A stretch of DNA of 64,000 bases from Malachius bipustulatus (Eukaryota > Arthropoda > Insecta > Coleoptera > Melyridae), in NCBI GenBank assembly GCA_910589415.1, contig OU342634.1, positions 23,371,144 through 23,435,143 of the forward strand, read 5' to 3'. A model generated the notes under the pieces. It did not search any database, had not been told where the DNA came from, and saw nothing but the letters and a program-made list of their open reading frames with translations. A program made the translations under genes and the position numbers. Position 1 is the stretch's first letter. Every line of letters starts with the position of its first letter. Shown here piece by piece: positions 48,501 to 59,086 of this stretch.

Positions 48501-50507
48501 AAACTTATTAAAAACAGAAAAATAGAACCGTTCAAGATATACATTTCTTAAGAAATAATTTATCTGGTTCGAATTCTAAAAAAACATCATAATTCTGTAA
48601 TTTGAAATGACAAATAAACCCTCAGAAATGTTAACTATAATCATCTGGGGTGGTAAATCTCTAAAACGCATATCTAATATGGATTAATATTAGAGGTTAA
48701 TACTTCGTCGAGGTCGTGATTTAGCTTCTTCAAGTGATTAAATTAAAAATTTTATTATTATTTAAAAATTCTCACCTCAACGTCTCGTGGGTTTCTTACT
48801 CCTACATATAAACTAGGTCCAAGCCATAGTTTTCCAATTTCCACATCTGGGTACTCCTTCATACATTTCAATGCTATATCTGGTAAATCTAGAGAAAGAA
48901 AGAAGAAAATAATATATTACATAAATACATATTTGACAGTTGAACAGAAAAACGTACAGTAAAAAATTGCATCAATCACTGGGGGTTATTAGCAGCAGCT
49001 AGGTCAATAGATATAATTATAAGGGTATTAGTGCCGGTTAAATATTTCATTATTAAGATACCCTAATTTATTGAATACTCGTACATCATGGAATTAAGAT
49101 GCAGGCGTGATTACAAGAAATAATGTATTCAAGATGTCGATGAACAGACTTGGCTAAAATGCCTAATTACGAATAGATAAGAGTAGGTAAATTGAATTCA
49201 ATTATTATTCAGGTAGTTTATCGCTTTAGGTTTATTCCTATTAAATAATAGAATACAAATTAATGCAATTTTTTACAATTACGTATCTTCTTTAGTATAC
49301 GGTCTTCAATTGTTTACCATCGACTTTTTGCATAATTAACGTAAGTTTCCTATCCTTGGGGTGAACTTGAGATGTTTAATATAGGTACCTTTAATTAAAA
49401 TATTGACATCAAAATAAATGAAGGTTCACAGAATTTTCCATTGCTATAATAATTTAGGTATAAATTCTCCATAATAATTATTAAATTCATGAAAATTGTT
49501 ATGGTTCCTTAAAAAAATTTTTCTGTGATGAATAAAAATTAAGAGGACTCAAATTTTACATTCCATTAAATATCGTTGCTGAAATGCTGAGAGAAATCAC
49601 CCTAGATTCTTTGGTTTTAACCATATGACGCTACAAGTTTTTCTACAAAAAATAGGTTGTAGGTATTCTTCAGATACGGATTCTTCAAAAAATCATAATT
49701 ATTGATTAAACGAAACTTCGGATAATAAAATTTGCAATTTGCTTCCGCAGCCTGGTAAAAGCTTCACTATTAGAAACAAATCGACTAAACCCTGAAGACA
49801 AAATATACCCAAAAAGTTTTTAATTGATATTATTTGAGCCTCAATGAGCCTGCTTGTTTAAGTTGTCGCAGACTGAGAACAGTTTTAAAACATATCCAAT
49901 ATCAGTGGTCTAAAAAACTTCTAGTGACGTCATCTTATGAAGCTTGAAGCTCCAGACAGCTAACGTGATCTTAGACACAACCACTCGCACAACTTAGTTT
50001 TGTGGAAAGCTGACAAGTGCTTTGAAGCTGAAAATGACAACCTGAAAAGTGATAACACCCTTTTCCTTATGACTATAAAGTTTATATTGTAAACAACTAT
50101 TATTGTATTTCTTATCCGTGCTCCATTATAACTTTAACCTCACTTGCAGCAGTCCTGATGTGGGTTGAAACCAGAAACCGATAAACGATCTACTTTTTAA
50201 TAAAATTTTATACTCATTCGACCCAAATTGACAAGTTGAGTATACCATGGCCAATCCAGCCAAAGTCAAGGTACCTATTATAATATAGAATTTCATTTTT
50301 CAGCTTACCTGCAGGCGACTGTGCAACAGCCAATAATGCGTTTCCAAAAATTGGTACTGGTCTTGGCCCCGGTAAAGCATTACCCAATTTCGCATAGCGC
50401 AGCGAATTGAACCAAAAATGATACAAAACCAAGACCGATATCAACAATGTTACCAGGTAAAATGTCACCGAGAAGCCTCCCAGTAATAGCAGCACTGGTT
50501 GGGCCAT
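33593..50507 (-). CDS. CYP4G (subfamily; member number not assigned): CYP4G-family cytochrome P450, complete, 11 coding exons
   Basis: Coding exons, in gene order (high to low coordinate): 50507-50309, 48888-48776, 37232-37148, 37083-36901, 36814-36736, 36682-36556, 36501-36291, 36151-36039, 35023-34786, 34679-34497, 33762-33593. Each junction has GT/AG and phases match, giving 1701 nt (566 aa), normal for CYP4G. Seen: N-terminal membrane anchor (about residues 5-30), a proline-rich PGPRPVP hinge, the WKSHRKMIAPTFH helix-C region, a 40-50 residue charged insertion in exon 7 ending in DDLDILDENDVGEKRR (the CYP4G hallmark between helices G and H), I-helix GHDTTAAASSF, K-helix ETLR, the FNPDNFLPE meander and heme motif FSAGPRSCVG with its cysteine. 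Family knowledge: CYP4G enzymes act in the oenocyte ER with P450 reductase and oxidatively decarbonylate long-chain aldehydes to cuticular hydrocarbons. Odd: alanine replaces the usual glycine in TTAAGSS, and intron 2 is 11.5 kb while introns 3-6 are 53-86 bp. No frameshift or stop, so it looks functional. Confidence 0.95.
35208..35290. repeat. Inverted repeat in CYP4G intron 8
   Basis: GAGCTGCATCTTATCGGGGA followed by AATAAAT pairs, with mismatches, with ACTTATTTCCCCGAAATGGCAGCTT about 30 bases on. It is short and noncoding. Confidence 0.55.
35658..35777. repeat. 120-bp palindrome in CYP4G intron 8
   Basis: TATTACACACGAGAAAAAGG and the following GATTTTAGCTC...GATGTG pair with CACATCTCGAGCTAAAATC and CTTTTTTCTCTTGTATAATA around a centre containing GTCCCCTCC...CGGGGAC. 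It lies within intron 8 (35024-36038) of the P450 gene, so the nascent transcript could fold here. Confidence 0.7.
37978..38175 (+). repeat. tRNA-derived SINE in CYP4G intron 2
   Basis: The plus strand has an A-box-like TGACTTAGGTTGCTAAC and a near-perfect B box GGTTCGAATCT about 45 bases downstream, followed by about 60 bases of unrelated body and an A/T-rich tail (about 38125-38175). It lies antisense to the CYP4G transcript. Target-site duplications were not resolved. Confidence 0.6.
39505..40531 (-). mobile_element. Truncated jockey/CR1-type LINE fragment (reverse-transcriptase C-terminus and 3' tail)
   Basis: An open frame of 235 aa (ATG at 40485, stop at 39778) continues upstream without a stop to about 40530 (residues NQLPLNTSKCYV). 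It carries the post-catalytic part of a LINE reverse transcriptase: ISEFKDLGIIF, SSAFRALGYIIRN, ILPKLEYGSIIWSP and LERVHRRFLKFL. There is no YADD or endonuclease. Its 3'UTR ends in a TAAA/AAAT-type simple repeat (about 39505-39540, minus sense), typical of such tails. The 5' end abuts hairpin element copy B at 40533. It lies in CYP4G intron 2 in the same orientation as the gene. Confidence 0.8.
40533..41411 (+). mobile_element. 870-bp hairpin-bearing element, copy B (in CYP4G intron 2)
   Basis: Inverted relative to copy A and collinear with it end to end, with small indels. The 81-bp palindrome lies at 40560-40640 and the small hairpin near 41308-41361. The shared frame (40724-40945) is kept open with few substitutions. 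It starts two bases after the recognisable end of a LINE reverse-transcriptase fragment, so it probably inserted at, or formed a junction with, that element. Confidence 0.75.
42401..42724 (-). pseudogene. Harbinger (HARBI1-like) transposase C-terminal relic
   Basis: A 107-aa frame contains SLHEQRCGVVEALFKGIIEPSCLNF followed by VYAVLHNICADNHYPGP and a short acidic tail. The VVE.LFKG and AVLHNIC landmarks match the end of PIF/Harbinger DDE nucleases, but the segment between them is much shorter than usual, so an internal deletion is likely. The DDE catalytic positions upstream were not found. It lies within CYP4G intron 2. Family identification is from memory. Confidence 0.5.
45463..45680 (+). 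repeat. Three copies of a 30-40-bp motif
   Basis: CAGAGATGGC(TTTAG)TGGACTCCGG occurs at about 45471, 45516 and 45646; the last two share a further TCGAATTTCC. They fall inside the LTR-element debris, downstream of its TATA-like site, and could be LTR or leader repeats. Confidence 0.65.
47025..47055 (+). repeat. (AGGTC)n pentamer microsatellite, about six copies
   Basis: Six uninterrupted AGGTC units. Each overlap spells AGGTCA, the nuclear-receptor half-site, but the 5-bp period does not match classical DR spacing. It lies in CYP4G intron 2. Confidence 0.9.
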
Positions 50508-52203
50508 TTTTTACTGCAAAAGAAACATGTAAGTGTTATTAATAATAATAACATGCAGAGCAGGTCAATATCTCAAGTTAACCTTGTTAGTTCAACAATA
50601 TTATGCTTATTTCAGTTTCGCTACATATTTACACCAGGTATGTATAACAAATAATTATAAGATATCTTCTCCATTCAAGGACGAGCAAGGATTGTTCATG
50701 ATCTCTCCATTACCAGTTTTTTTCCCAGACAGGTATGAAGGTAGGTCAATAAATTTTAAGAAGACATTGGTCTTGTAGTGTTGTTAAAATGAAAGTAAGT
50801 TGCAGATATTATGTTTTAGATATAATAATAATTTAATAAAAGATTTAACGAGAGATAAGCTATTAATATACACTTAATACTCGTAGCTACAAAAATTTTT
50901 TCTAATAAGATCTATTTATCTAAATCATAATTTGATAAATCAATACATTATTGACACAGCGATTGTTTTATCGGTTTCTTCGATTGATTTAAATGAAACT
51001 TAAAAGTTTAAGAAGTAAAATCGCCATGTCTTGTGTTCCTTGAACGAACTTTTTTAAAATATTTTCGGTTAACTTTTTTTAGACTGAAACTCTCTTAATA
51101 AATTTGTAAATTTGTAAATTAAAAAACGTTACGGTATGTCAAACTTTCAATTTTTGATATGAATACAGTTGCACTATCCAAATGTGGACTTTTAAGTTAT
51201 TATAGCGCCGTAAAGGATAGATATAAAATATATTTATCTATTGACGCTACTGAGCAAATTCTGATTGATAATGATAGCTGAAATTTCAATGATAACAAAA
51301 ATGCGTTCACATTTGGGTGGCTGCGATTGTAGGTACCTACATTTTGAAGACCAAATATTTTTGTAATTTTCAAAAATTAAATTTTTTGAACTAACGAATA
51401 TACCTAGAAATATAAATTTTTGGTGGAGTGTACGCCTTGGGAAGACATAATTAAATCTTAAGACATTCTAAATTTTAAAAAATTGATAAATTTTTTTTAC
51501 GTTGCTCTTTTTTTCTATTAGCGAAAAAAGTTCGAAATGTAGAGTAAAATATTATTCTTAAAAATACCTTTCAAATCACGCAATCATATCACAAGTATAA
51601 GGGGGTTGACATTGAAAATTTTATAATTATTGTAGCCGGTGGAGTTTTAATAAGGGTGGAGATGAGTCACTTATTTTGTCAATTATTTAAGTCAGGTTTT
51701 TGTGATTTGTAAAATTATTAAAATTGTAGCTCTGCCTCCCTATGTTGGAATATTAAAACCAATTTAAAAAATTAAGAAGAATAATATAAATATATCTACC
51801 TAATAATAAATATTCAAGAAAAAAAAATTAATAGAAAAAAGCTTCTATTTTCGAAGAATGGTAACATAAAATAAAACAGAAATCCACAAAGACTGTTAAT
51901 AACAAAAAAATTGAGAATATTTTTTGAATAAATTCTCTCATATTTCATTCAAAATCTCATTTAAAATCCAGTACTTAATAGTCGATCCAGTTACATGCCA
52001 ATATTTCGAATATTTAAAAAACTGACTCAAAACAAATATATATATATTTATTTCACACTAAAATCTTCAACAATAATTAAAAAATTCAACTCCTGCTGCA
52101 GAATCTAAATTGTCGAAAAAAATATTTAAGTAAACATATATAATTATACTAATAAAATAGGCTTTAATAATATATAAAACATAATAATTTAATAAAGACT
52201 TAC

Positions 52204-52330
52204 GTTTCGTTCACCTAAATTCTAAACTCAAATTAATAATATTTATATTTACGAACACCTCCACTTGCACAGTCCGAATGGTTCAAAAATTCTTGCACCT
52301 GAGTTATATTATAAGTTCTTTCATTAATTT
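52204..52330 (-). promoter_or_regulatory. Probable noncoding first exon and core promoter of the CYP4G gene
   Basis: The ATG-containing exon starts at 50513, directly after a good acceptor (TTTTGCAG) and only six bases before the ATG, so an upstream 5'UTR exon is needed. A donor AAAC|GTAAGT on the minus strand ends an exon at 52204. A TATA-like TTATAATATAA lies at about 52306-52317, which would place transcription start near 52280. The 5'UTR intron would be 50514-52203. The donor and acceptor are seen; the start site and the TATA role are inferred. Confidence 0.4.
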
Positions 52331-54439
52331 TTTTAATGGGAAGGTATAAAATCTTCCATACTCTTTCAGGAGTGGTGTTTTAAACAAGTTTTGCTTACAC
52401 TTATTATCCATAAAGGTATACATTAGCAGATTCTGATGACGTCAAAGAAGAATAATATGTTGTATGGTTCACGAGAGCAGGTATAAACGGTTGTTATTTC
52501 CTTCCTTGAGTGTTTTGATTTTTTGTTGATATAATTATTGTTATTTATATTAAATTTAGGATTCACAAACTAATATTAGATTTACGAAATTGGAAAATGA
52601 ACTTGAACTCTAATTTTTAATCTAAACAAATTAGTAATGAGAAAAATACATAAAAAACTGCAATAATACTGAATCATAATAATCCTTACTTATAAATTTT
52701 AATTTAACGAATTAAACTAATAATTAATTCATACCTAGCCACAAGAAGAATTCTGACCGAAATATATTAGCATATTATCCATCTGATATTATTGTCAAGA
52801 TTATAGAGTTCTATTCACGGCCAAGATGTCATACTAAACATATTTAAGGAAATGGGTTTAGCCCGGGCATACTGTAAGGTTACAATATCAGAGTGTATCA
52901 ACCCCATGCTATGTTGTGATCAGCTGTTGTACCAGATTTAATACCATGTTTAAATATAATTCAAGTTTATTTTTTATTCTTTAATTATTAAATCTATAAT
53001 TATAATATTTATATTAAGTAATATTTTTTTAGTTATTTATCCATTACTATTATAGTGGCAATTTAAGTTAGAACGTTAATCCCAGTAATTTTCAAATCTG
53101 ATTGTCAAGACAATCTGAGCGATTCCAATGGCTTTTATTTAATGATTTTTTTCTGTAGGTTGACGATTATAGTTCTTGTAAGTCAAACTAATATTCCAAT
53201 CGGCGCAATGCTTCAACAGTTTCAAAACGGTTCGGAGATTAGCGGTCTAACTTGAAGATTTTTAACTTTGACTATAAAGTTGATTTCGAGTCTCACAACA
53301 ATGAAATTTTAAGGTAACAGAAGCTTTATGAAATCGTCCCGATTTTATTCTTATAAGAGGCTTTAGGTATTATTTGCAGCGTCTTAGAGTGGTTGGAGAT
53401 CCCTGCCCACTATGGAATCGAGTATTTGATGGAATGAATCAACCAGAGTAACGTCTTTATTTCCAATTCCCCTCTTTTCCCGTTCAATTTATCATGAAAG
53501 AGGAGGCGTCGAAATTTCTTATGAAGAAATTCCCTATGTATCTACCTGTTTATAAATAAAGCCTACTAAAAAGGATGGGTGTCTCTTTGTTCTGTTCATG
53601 TTATAAAGCCGATTTTACCGCGGGTAACGACTTCTTTTCTGAAAATAAAATGAAATAGCTTGATAAGTAAAAAAGTAAAAATAAACAGGAATAGTTAAAA
53701 ACTCTGGTCATTAAGGACAGGCTAGAGAGTTTTAAGAAAAGGGAACGAGATAAAACCCAGGAAGTTGTTTGGATGCAGAACGTTCCAGATAAATATGGAA
53801 TGGAAGAGTCAGAGCAGAACAGCCGCGGTGAAGGTGACATGCAGTAGAAATTTTTCCGTGCTGTGTTGTTATTACTACCGAAGGTTGAATCTGAATCGGC
53901 AGTTACAGGTTCATTAATTCGGTTGTAATTTGGGGTTTTAATCAAAATGTAAACATATGTTATTTTCCTTGCGTTATGTTTTTTCATTTTCATTGTCAAC
54001 CGACAATACAAATATCCGAAGTTATTTGATTCATTGTTTGCAATCAAATCTGTTCCATTTCTATCGGTAATTTTTAACGAAGTTACAAAACAGAATTTGG
54101 TGACGATTGAAAAAGTTTTTTGTTTTTGTATTTTGTTTGTTTCTTGATTGAAACGTTCTAATGTTCATTGCGGATTTTTAATAACAATGAGCCGTATATA
54201 TATTTTTAAAACGCGCTAAAATTAAAAAAATATTAATAGAATTTTAAGTGTAAATAATATCTATGACTTAATCACTTCCCTACGAGTGAAGCAAGGACAA
54301 TGAACTTTTTTTCAAATAATTTCTAGAAATCCTAGAAATAATCCTATAGAAAACAAGTACAGGCCAATATTGAGACTAGTTCCTATTATTACCAAATTAG
54401 CGTAACAATTATCCTAAGACGTCTTTTGCCGTTTTTATA
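52331..54439. other. Upstream flank of CYP4G; no gene recognised
   Basis: A 148-codon frame on the minus strand (54047-53601) is the longest unassigned ORF here. It is S/L-rich with a hydrophobic C-terminal stretch (SCLFLLFYLSSYFILF) but has no family match I can name, and is doubtful as a gene. Confidence 0.4.
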
Positions 54440-55272
54440 CCAACCATCATCTCATTCAAAATCAACATACCCAGGTCGCTCAGTAGGTACTCACAAATTT
54501 TCTGACGTCTATCGACCACTGGTACGGTGGGAGACCAATAATTATTGATGGTATTTTTTGACTTCTCGAAGGCGTTTGATCGTGTACCTACCCAGAGACT
54601 ATTAAATAAACTGGAATACTATGATGGTATAAAAGGGAAACTCTTTAATTGTGTTAGAGGGAGGGTTGTTAGAGGAGGGTGGTTATTCTTAGTTGAGTCC
54701 CCCCAGAGGTCTGTCGTCTTTGGCCCAATACGTAATCTATATATCTGACCTTGCCTACCGTCTTCAGTAACCTTCACCTTTCTTCGCAGATGACTTGAAA
54801 ATATATGGAAACTCACGATAACACCACGCGAGACAAATGTTGTTGCAAGTTGGTGTAGCGAATGGCTTCTGCCTCTCAACACCTCCAAGTGTTGTGTTCT
54901 TCAGATGGACAATAACCCAATAGATAGACATACGTATAAACTTGACGGTCATGCGTTCAAGAACGTTCACTTTCAGAGAGACCTTGGGGTGGTGATTGGT
55001 GATTACCGTAAACCTTGACTTGTCTGATGTCTACAACCAGCAAGCGAGCTAACTAGACTCTTTTTGTACTTCGTTTAAGAGCGTCCCAAACTGCTCTCCA
55101 CCCATCTTCGATAAACCGTTCCTGACCTAAGTTAGGCCTATTCTTGAATATGCAGGTCCTGTTTGGTTCGCACCTGCTACGAGGCCTCTCATCTCTTCTG
55201 CCTCAACCAGTCTGGCTTCTGAGAACACAACCTTAAGATCTCTAAGGAGAAAATTTAGTCAACAAATCGGCA
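54440..55272 (+). pseudogene. Decayed LINE reverse-transcriptase relic, adjacent to the intact LINE
   Basis: Plus-strand reading gives pieces of a jockey/CR1-type reverse transcriptase in order but in different frames: FFDFSKAFDRVPTQRLLNKLEYY from 54555, then FFADDLKIYG near 54782 (the catalytic ADD triad), then YKLDGHAFKNVHFQRDLGVVIG near 54930, then VRPILEYAGPVWFAP near 55134. Frameshifts and stops separate the blocks, so it is dead. The intact minus-strand LINE inserted at its right edge; the sequence after 60262 may be its continuation, but no motif was recognised there. Confidence 0.8.
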
Positions 55273-55444
55273 TTAGGTTTCTTTTTTTTTTTTTGAAAAA
55301 GGAGGGTAAATCCATTATGGATACCCATGCATTGGATTATGTGGGAGTCCCACCCACTAAAACCCCCTCCTTTCGAGGGCCGTCTGATTCTTGGTCACCG
55401 GAAGCACCTCAGCCTCATGGGCTTATTGTTCACCCCCTTTTGCT

Positions 55445-58400
55445 TCATGACACCCATTCCATCAGTCTGGTTCCCTGAACTAACTTGTGCAGCCCCGTTA
55501 CTGAATGAGTTTCATATTCTTCCGGACGCATTTTTTGTTGTCCGTATATCTCCTGTCTTCTGCGGTCCAGAGCCTCGCATTCACACAGTACATGTTTTGC
55601 TGTCTCCTGGGCCCTATTGCATTCTCGGCAACTTAGGTCTCCATTGAACAGTCCTATTTTATTTAAGTGTTCTTTTAGGGCAATATGTCCCGTTAGTAAT
55701 CCCACTGTAATGCGTAACTGATTCCTGCTAAGTAATAGTAGTTCTTCAGTTGTCTTTTTTATGGGTCCTTTGATAAAGGCTTTCCCATGTTGGTGTTTGG
55801 TCCTTTTGTCCCAATATATTTTGTGTTTTTCTTTGACCCATATATTAACCTGACCCCGTGCTGTACTTTTTGGTACTCCCAGGGCAGGTTCTGGGCCAAT
55901 GTATTTAGCCGAGGATCCTCTTCTTGCTAGCTCGTCGGCTTTTTCATTGCCTGTGATTCCTCTATGTCCTGGTACCCACATCAAGGTTACCTTATCGCGT
56001 TCTGCCAGGGTTTCGAGATTCTCACTGCATTCCCACAGTAGTCTGGACGTTATCTTGGGGCTTTCTATAGCCCTCAGAACCGTCTGACTATCTGTTAATA
56101 TATTGATCCGTCTATTTTTGTAGGCCCTCTTATTGTTTATGCTCGCGCAGTGTAACATAGCGTATATTTCCGATTGAAATACAGTTGCCCACTGCCCGAG
56201 AGATATGGTGTGTTGAGTATTGTCCAACTCATTGTATATGCCAGCTCCAGTTCCTTGGTCGGTCTTTGACCCGTCAATGTACCAGGTTGTTCCGACCAGC
56301 CTGTTGCTGTCTGTGGGCTCATTCCATTCCTCTCGATCTTTGATGCTCACCTCAAAGCTCTTGTGGAATTTGAATTTTGGAGCCATGTGGTCTGTGTTTG
56401 CATCTAGCAGGTCCACTTCCACATAGTTTTTGATTCTATTGTGTCCAAGTTCCGCATATTTGCCCCTTGGTTCTTCTTGCAGCCTTAGTCGTGCCAGTCT
56501 TGCCTCTCCCATTATCATTAGATGAAGTGGTGGGAGGTCTAGGAGGACTTCCATTGCTGCAGTTGAAGTAGTTTTCATTGCCCCCGTTATTCCAAGGCAT
56601 GCGAGTCTTTGCACCTTGCTGAGCTTGTTTATCGCGGTATTTTGTTGCATCTTTGTCCACCATACCAGAGATGCATACAACAACATTGGTCTAATCACTC
56701 TGGTGTACGCCCAGTATACCATATGTGGTTTTAATCCCCATGTTTTCCCATAAGTTCGTCTGACCATCATGAATGTGGTCTCCGCTCTTCTTTTAATCCT
56801 GTCTATCTGTTGGTTCCAGGTGAGTTTTGAGTCTAAGATTACCCCAAGATATTTCACCTCTCCCGATATTTGTACGTTCCTGCCTCGAAGTTTTAGTGGT
56901 CCTAGGCCCACCAGTTTCCTTCGATTAGTAAACGCTATGATGGTTGATTTGGAGGGACTTATGTTCAGTCCCTCTTCGTTTGTCCATTTGGTTACAACAT
57001 TTAGAGCCCTTTGCATACAGGGCCTTATTGTGTCGTTAAATTTACCTTGAATTAGTATGACAAGGTCATCAGCATATCCTATGCTCTTGATTCCCTCTTG
57101 GTCCAGACGTTTCATTAGCTCGTCCATAACAAGGTTCCATATCAAGGGAGACAGTACGCCTCCTTGTGGACATCCCCTTGCTACCTGAGCCACCACAGTC
57201 TCCCCAAATAGGGATGTGCATACCAATCTGCTTTTCAACATGAAGTCTATCCACCTGCATATTGTTGCATTGATTCCTCTGTTCCTCAATGCATTGGAGA
57301 TTGATTCTAGGGACGTGTTGTCGAACGCACCTTCTATGTCCAAGAAAGCACATAATAGTACTTCCTTGTGTTTTATTGCGTATTCTGCCTTTTCTACCAG
57401 GTGGTGTAAAGCTGATTCCGTTGATTTTCCTGTTCTATATGCATGTTGGTCTTGATGAAATGGTCTGTTTGCCAGGACATCATCCCTTATATGCCTATCG
57501 AGCAGTTTTTCTAAAGTCTTCAGCAAAAAAGACATGAGACTTATGGGTCTTAGAGATTTTGCCCCTTCCTGTCCTGTTTTCCCAGGTTTAGGTATATAAA
57601 TTACTCTAATTAAGGTCCAGGCTTTGGGTATGTGCCCCAGTGCAAGACTGCCCCTGAGGATCATACTTAGCCTCTGTGTCAGAAGATGTGGTCCTTTCTG
57701 CAACATTATTGGGTAGATGCCATCTATACCCGGCGATTTATAGGGTTCAAAGGAGTTGATTGCCCATTTGATTTTGTTCTCGTTTATCACCGATTTCGCA
57801 ACCTGCCAGCTGTCCCTGTTCGTCCTCTTTGGGGTTCCCAGTTCTGCATTTAGGCAGTCTTGTGGAGATAAATCGGTGACTCTAGAACCTGGAAAATGGA
57901 CTCTGAGTAATTCTCTCATTGTGTCCTTTCCCGTTTCCGTATATTTGCCACTCTCTGTTTTCAGAGTGTGTATGGAGCTCTGGGGTTGCTTTGAGAGTAT
58001 TTTATGGAGTCTAGCATATTCTTGAGTTCCTTCTATGTCCTCACAATGCTTTCTCCATGAATCTCTCTTTGCTTTCCTCAGTGCTTTGTTGTATTCTGTG
58101 AGAGCCTTTCTGTATATCTCCCACTTATTTGTTTCCTTCGCTTTATTGAAGTATTTCCTAACTTGTCCTCTTTGTGCAGCTAGGTTTCTGTTCCACCAGG
58201 GCACATTCCTGTTGGAGTCACTGCTGACAAGGGGACAGTTGTTGTTATAGGCCGAAGTGATTGCATCCTGCACTTGTCCTGCTACCACTTCTAGGTCTAT
58301 TGTGTTTTTTATCGTATTTCTCGTCTGTTTTAAACCGTGCTCCAGGTCTGTCTTATAAGACTCCCAGTTAGTTTTCCGAGGGTTGTGATAAATTTCTTGT

Positions 58401-59086
58401 ATGGTTTTATTTCCATTTATTGTAAAGTTTATGTGTCTGTGATCCGAGCAACTAACCTCATCAGATACATGCCAGTTTTTGACATAGCTTCCTACGTATG
58501 GTGTAGCTATAGTTATGTCTATGACCTCCTTTCGTCTTGAGTTGACAAAAGTAGGTTTATTTCCTACATTTAATATGTCTAGATTGTTAGTCATTATAAA
58601 TTGTAGTAGTGACTCACCTCTTTCGTTGGTGTTTGTGCTTCCCCAAGTTGTATGGTGCGCGTTGGTGTCGCACCCGATGATCAGCTGTGGTCCTTTTCCC
58701 CCGCAGTCTCTCACCAGTTTTTCTACCTCTTTGGGTGGTGGTAGTTCCAGGGCGTCATATGGGAAATATGCTGATCCGAGAATTATCTCCCTCGACATAT
58801 TCCCGCTGACTGTCCTGATTTTTGCAACCGTCAAATCCCTAGAAGAAAGGTTAGTTAACGGAAGTATTTTAAGTCCTTTTTTGACTAGTATGCAGGTTCT
58901 AGGGGTTTCATGGGATCTACTGTAAATTAGTTCTCCCACCCCCCCTAGTCCCATTACCTTACCTTTGTTGATCCAAGGTTCTTGTATGAGGGCCACATCA
59001 AATTCCCTCATTGCCACAGTAAGGGCAGCTGATGCCGCCTTACTGTGCTGGAGGTTCGCTTGAAGGACCCTGATTTTGCCCGCCAT
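55445..59086 (-). CDS. LINE ORF2: endonuclease, reverse transcriptase and RNase H polyprotein
   Basis: 1213 aa without interruption. Domains in order: APE-type endonuclease, residues 1-230 (LIQEPW about 33-38, GCDTNAHHTTWGS about 138-150, SDHR about 213); reverse transcriptase, about 440-780 (KSPGIDGIYP about 450, FLDIEGAFDNTS about 580, PQGGVLSPLIWN about 625, catalytic YADD about 668); RNase H, about 930-1060 (WYIDGSKTDQGTGAG, SEIYAM, ILTDSQT, and WVPGHRGITGNEKADELA), with the usual D-E-D-D positions present; and a C-terminal CCHC-like motif (CRECNRAQETAKHVLCEC) near 1147. Role: nicking of target DNA and target-primed reverse transcription. All key catalytic motifs are present, so the copy may be competent. 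Confidence 0.95.
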   Translation of the reverse strand: MAGKIRVLQANLQHSKAASAALTVAMREFDVALIQEPWINKGKVMGLGGVGELIYSRSHETPRTCILVKKGLKILPLTNLSSRDLTVAKIRTVSGNMSREIILGSAYFPYDALELPPPKEVEKLVRDCGGKGPQLIIGCDTNAHHTTWGSTNTNERGESLLQFIMTNNLDILNVGNKPTFVNSRRKEVIDITIATPYVGSYVKNWHVSDEVSCSDHRHINFTINGNKTIQEIYHNPRKTNWESYKTDLEHGLKQTRNTIKNTIDLEVVAGQVQDAITSAYNNNCPLVSSDSNRNVPWWNRNLAAQRGQVRKYFNKAKETNKWEIYRKALTEYNKALRKAKRDSWRKHCEDIEGTQEYARLHKILSKQPQSSIHTLKTESGKYTETGKDTMRELLRVHFPGSRVTDLSPQDCLNAELGTPKRTNRDSWQVAKSVINENKIKWAINSFEPYKSPGIDGIYPIMLQKGPHLLTQRLSMILRGSLALGHIPKAWTLIRVIYIPKPGKTGQEGAKSLRPISLMSFLLKTLEKLLDRHIRDDVLANRPFHQDQHAYRTGKSTESALHHLVEKAEYAIKHKEVLLCAFLDIEGAFDNTSLESISNALRNRGINATICRWIDFMLKSRLVCTSLFGETVVAQVARGCPQGGVLSPLIWNLVMDELMKRLDQEGIKSIGYADDLVILIQGKFNDTIRPCMQRALNVVTKWTNEEGLNISPSKSTIIAFTNRRKLVGLGPLKLRGRNVQISGEVKYLGVILDSKLTWNQQIDRIKRRAETTFMMVRRTYGKTWGLKPHMVYWAYTRVIRPMLLYASLVWWTKMQQNTAINKLSKVQRLACLGITGAMKTTSTAAMEVLLDLPPLHLMIMGEARLARLRLQEEPRGKYAELGHNRIKNYVEVDLLDANTDHMAPKFKFHKSFEVSIKDREEWNEPTDSNRLVGTTWYIDGSKTDQGTGAGIYNELDNTQHTISLGQWATVFQSEIYAMLHCASINNKRAYKNRRINILTDSQTVLRAIESPKITSRLLWECSENLETLAERDKVTLMWVPGHRGITGNEKADELARRGSSAKYIGPEPALGVPKSTARGQVNIWVKEKHKIYWDKRTKHQHGKAFIKGPIKKTTEELLLLSRNQLRITVGLLTGHIALKEHLNKIGLFNGDLSCRECNRAQETAKHVLCECEALDRRRQEIYGQQKMRPEEYETHSVTGLHKLVQGTRLMEWVS

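Larger units (their letters stand above)
37233..48775 (-). other. CYP4G intron 2, 11.5 kb, filled with mobile elements
   Basis: This intron separates exon 2 (ends RDVE) from exon 3 (starts FILNYN). No further P450 exon is needed inside, because the reading frame is continuous across it. From low to high coordinate it holds a SINE (37.98 kb), a LINE fragment (39.5-40.5 kb), hairpin element copy B (40.5-41.4 kb), a Harbinger relic (42.4 kb) and LTR-element debris with a pentamer array (43.5-47.2 kb). The parts from about 38.2-39.5, 41.4-42.4 and 47.2-48.7 kb show nothing I recognise. Confidence 0.85.

Noticed and set aside
53601..54047. 148-codon ORF on the minus strand as a protein gene
   Set aside because: No recognisable domain, no supported splice or promoter context, and composition like random AT-rich sequence. 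Kept only as a note in the intergenic entry.
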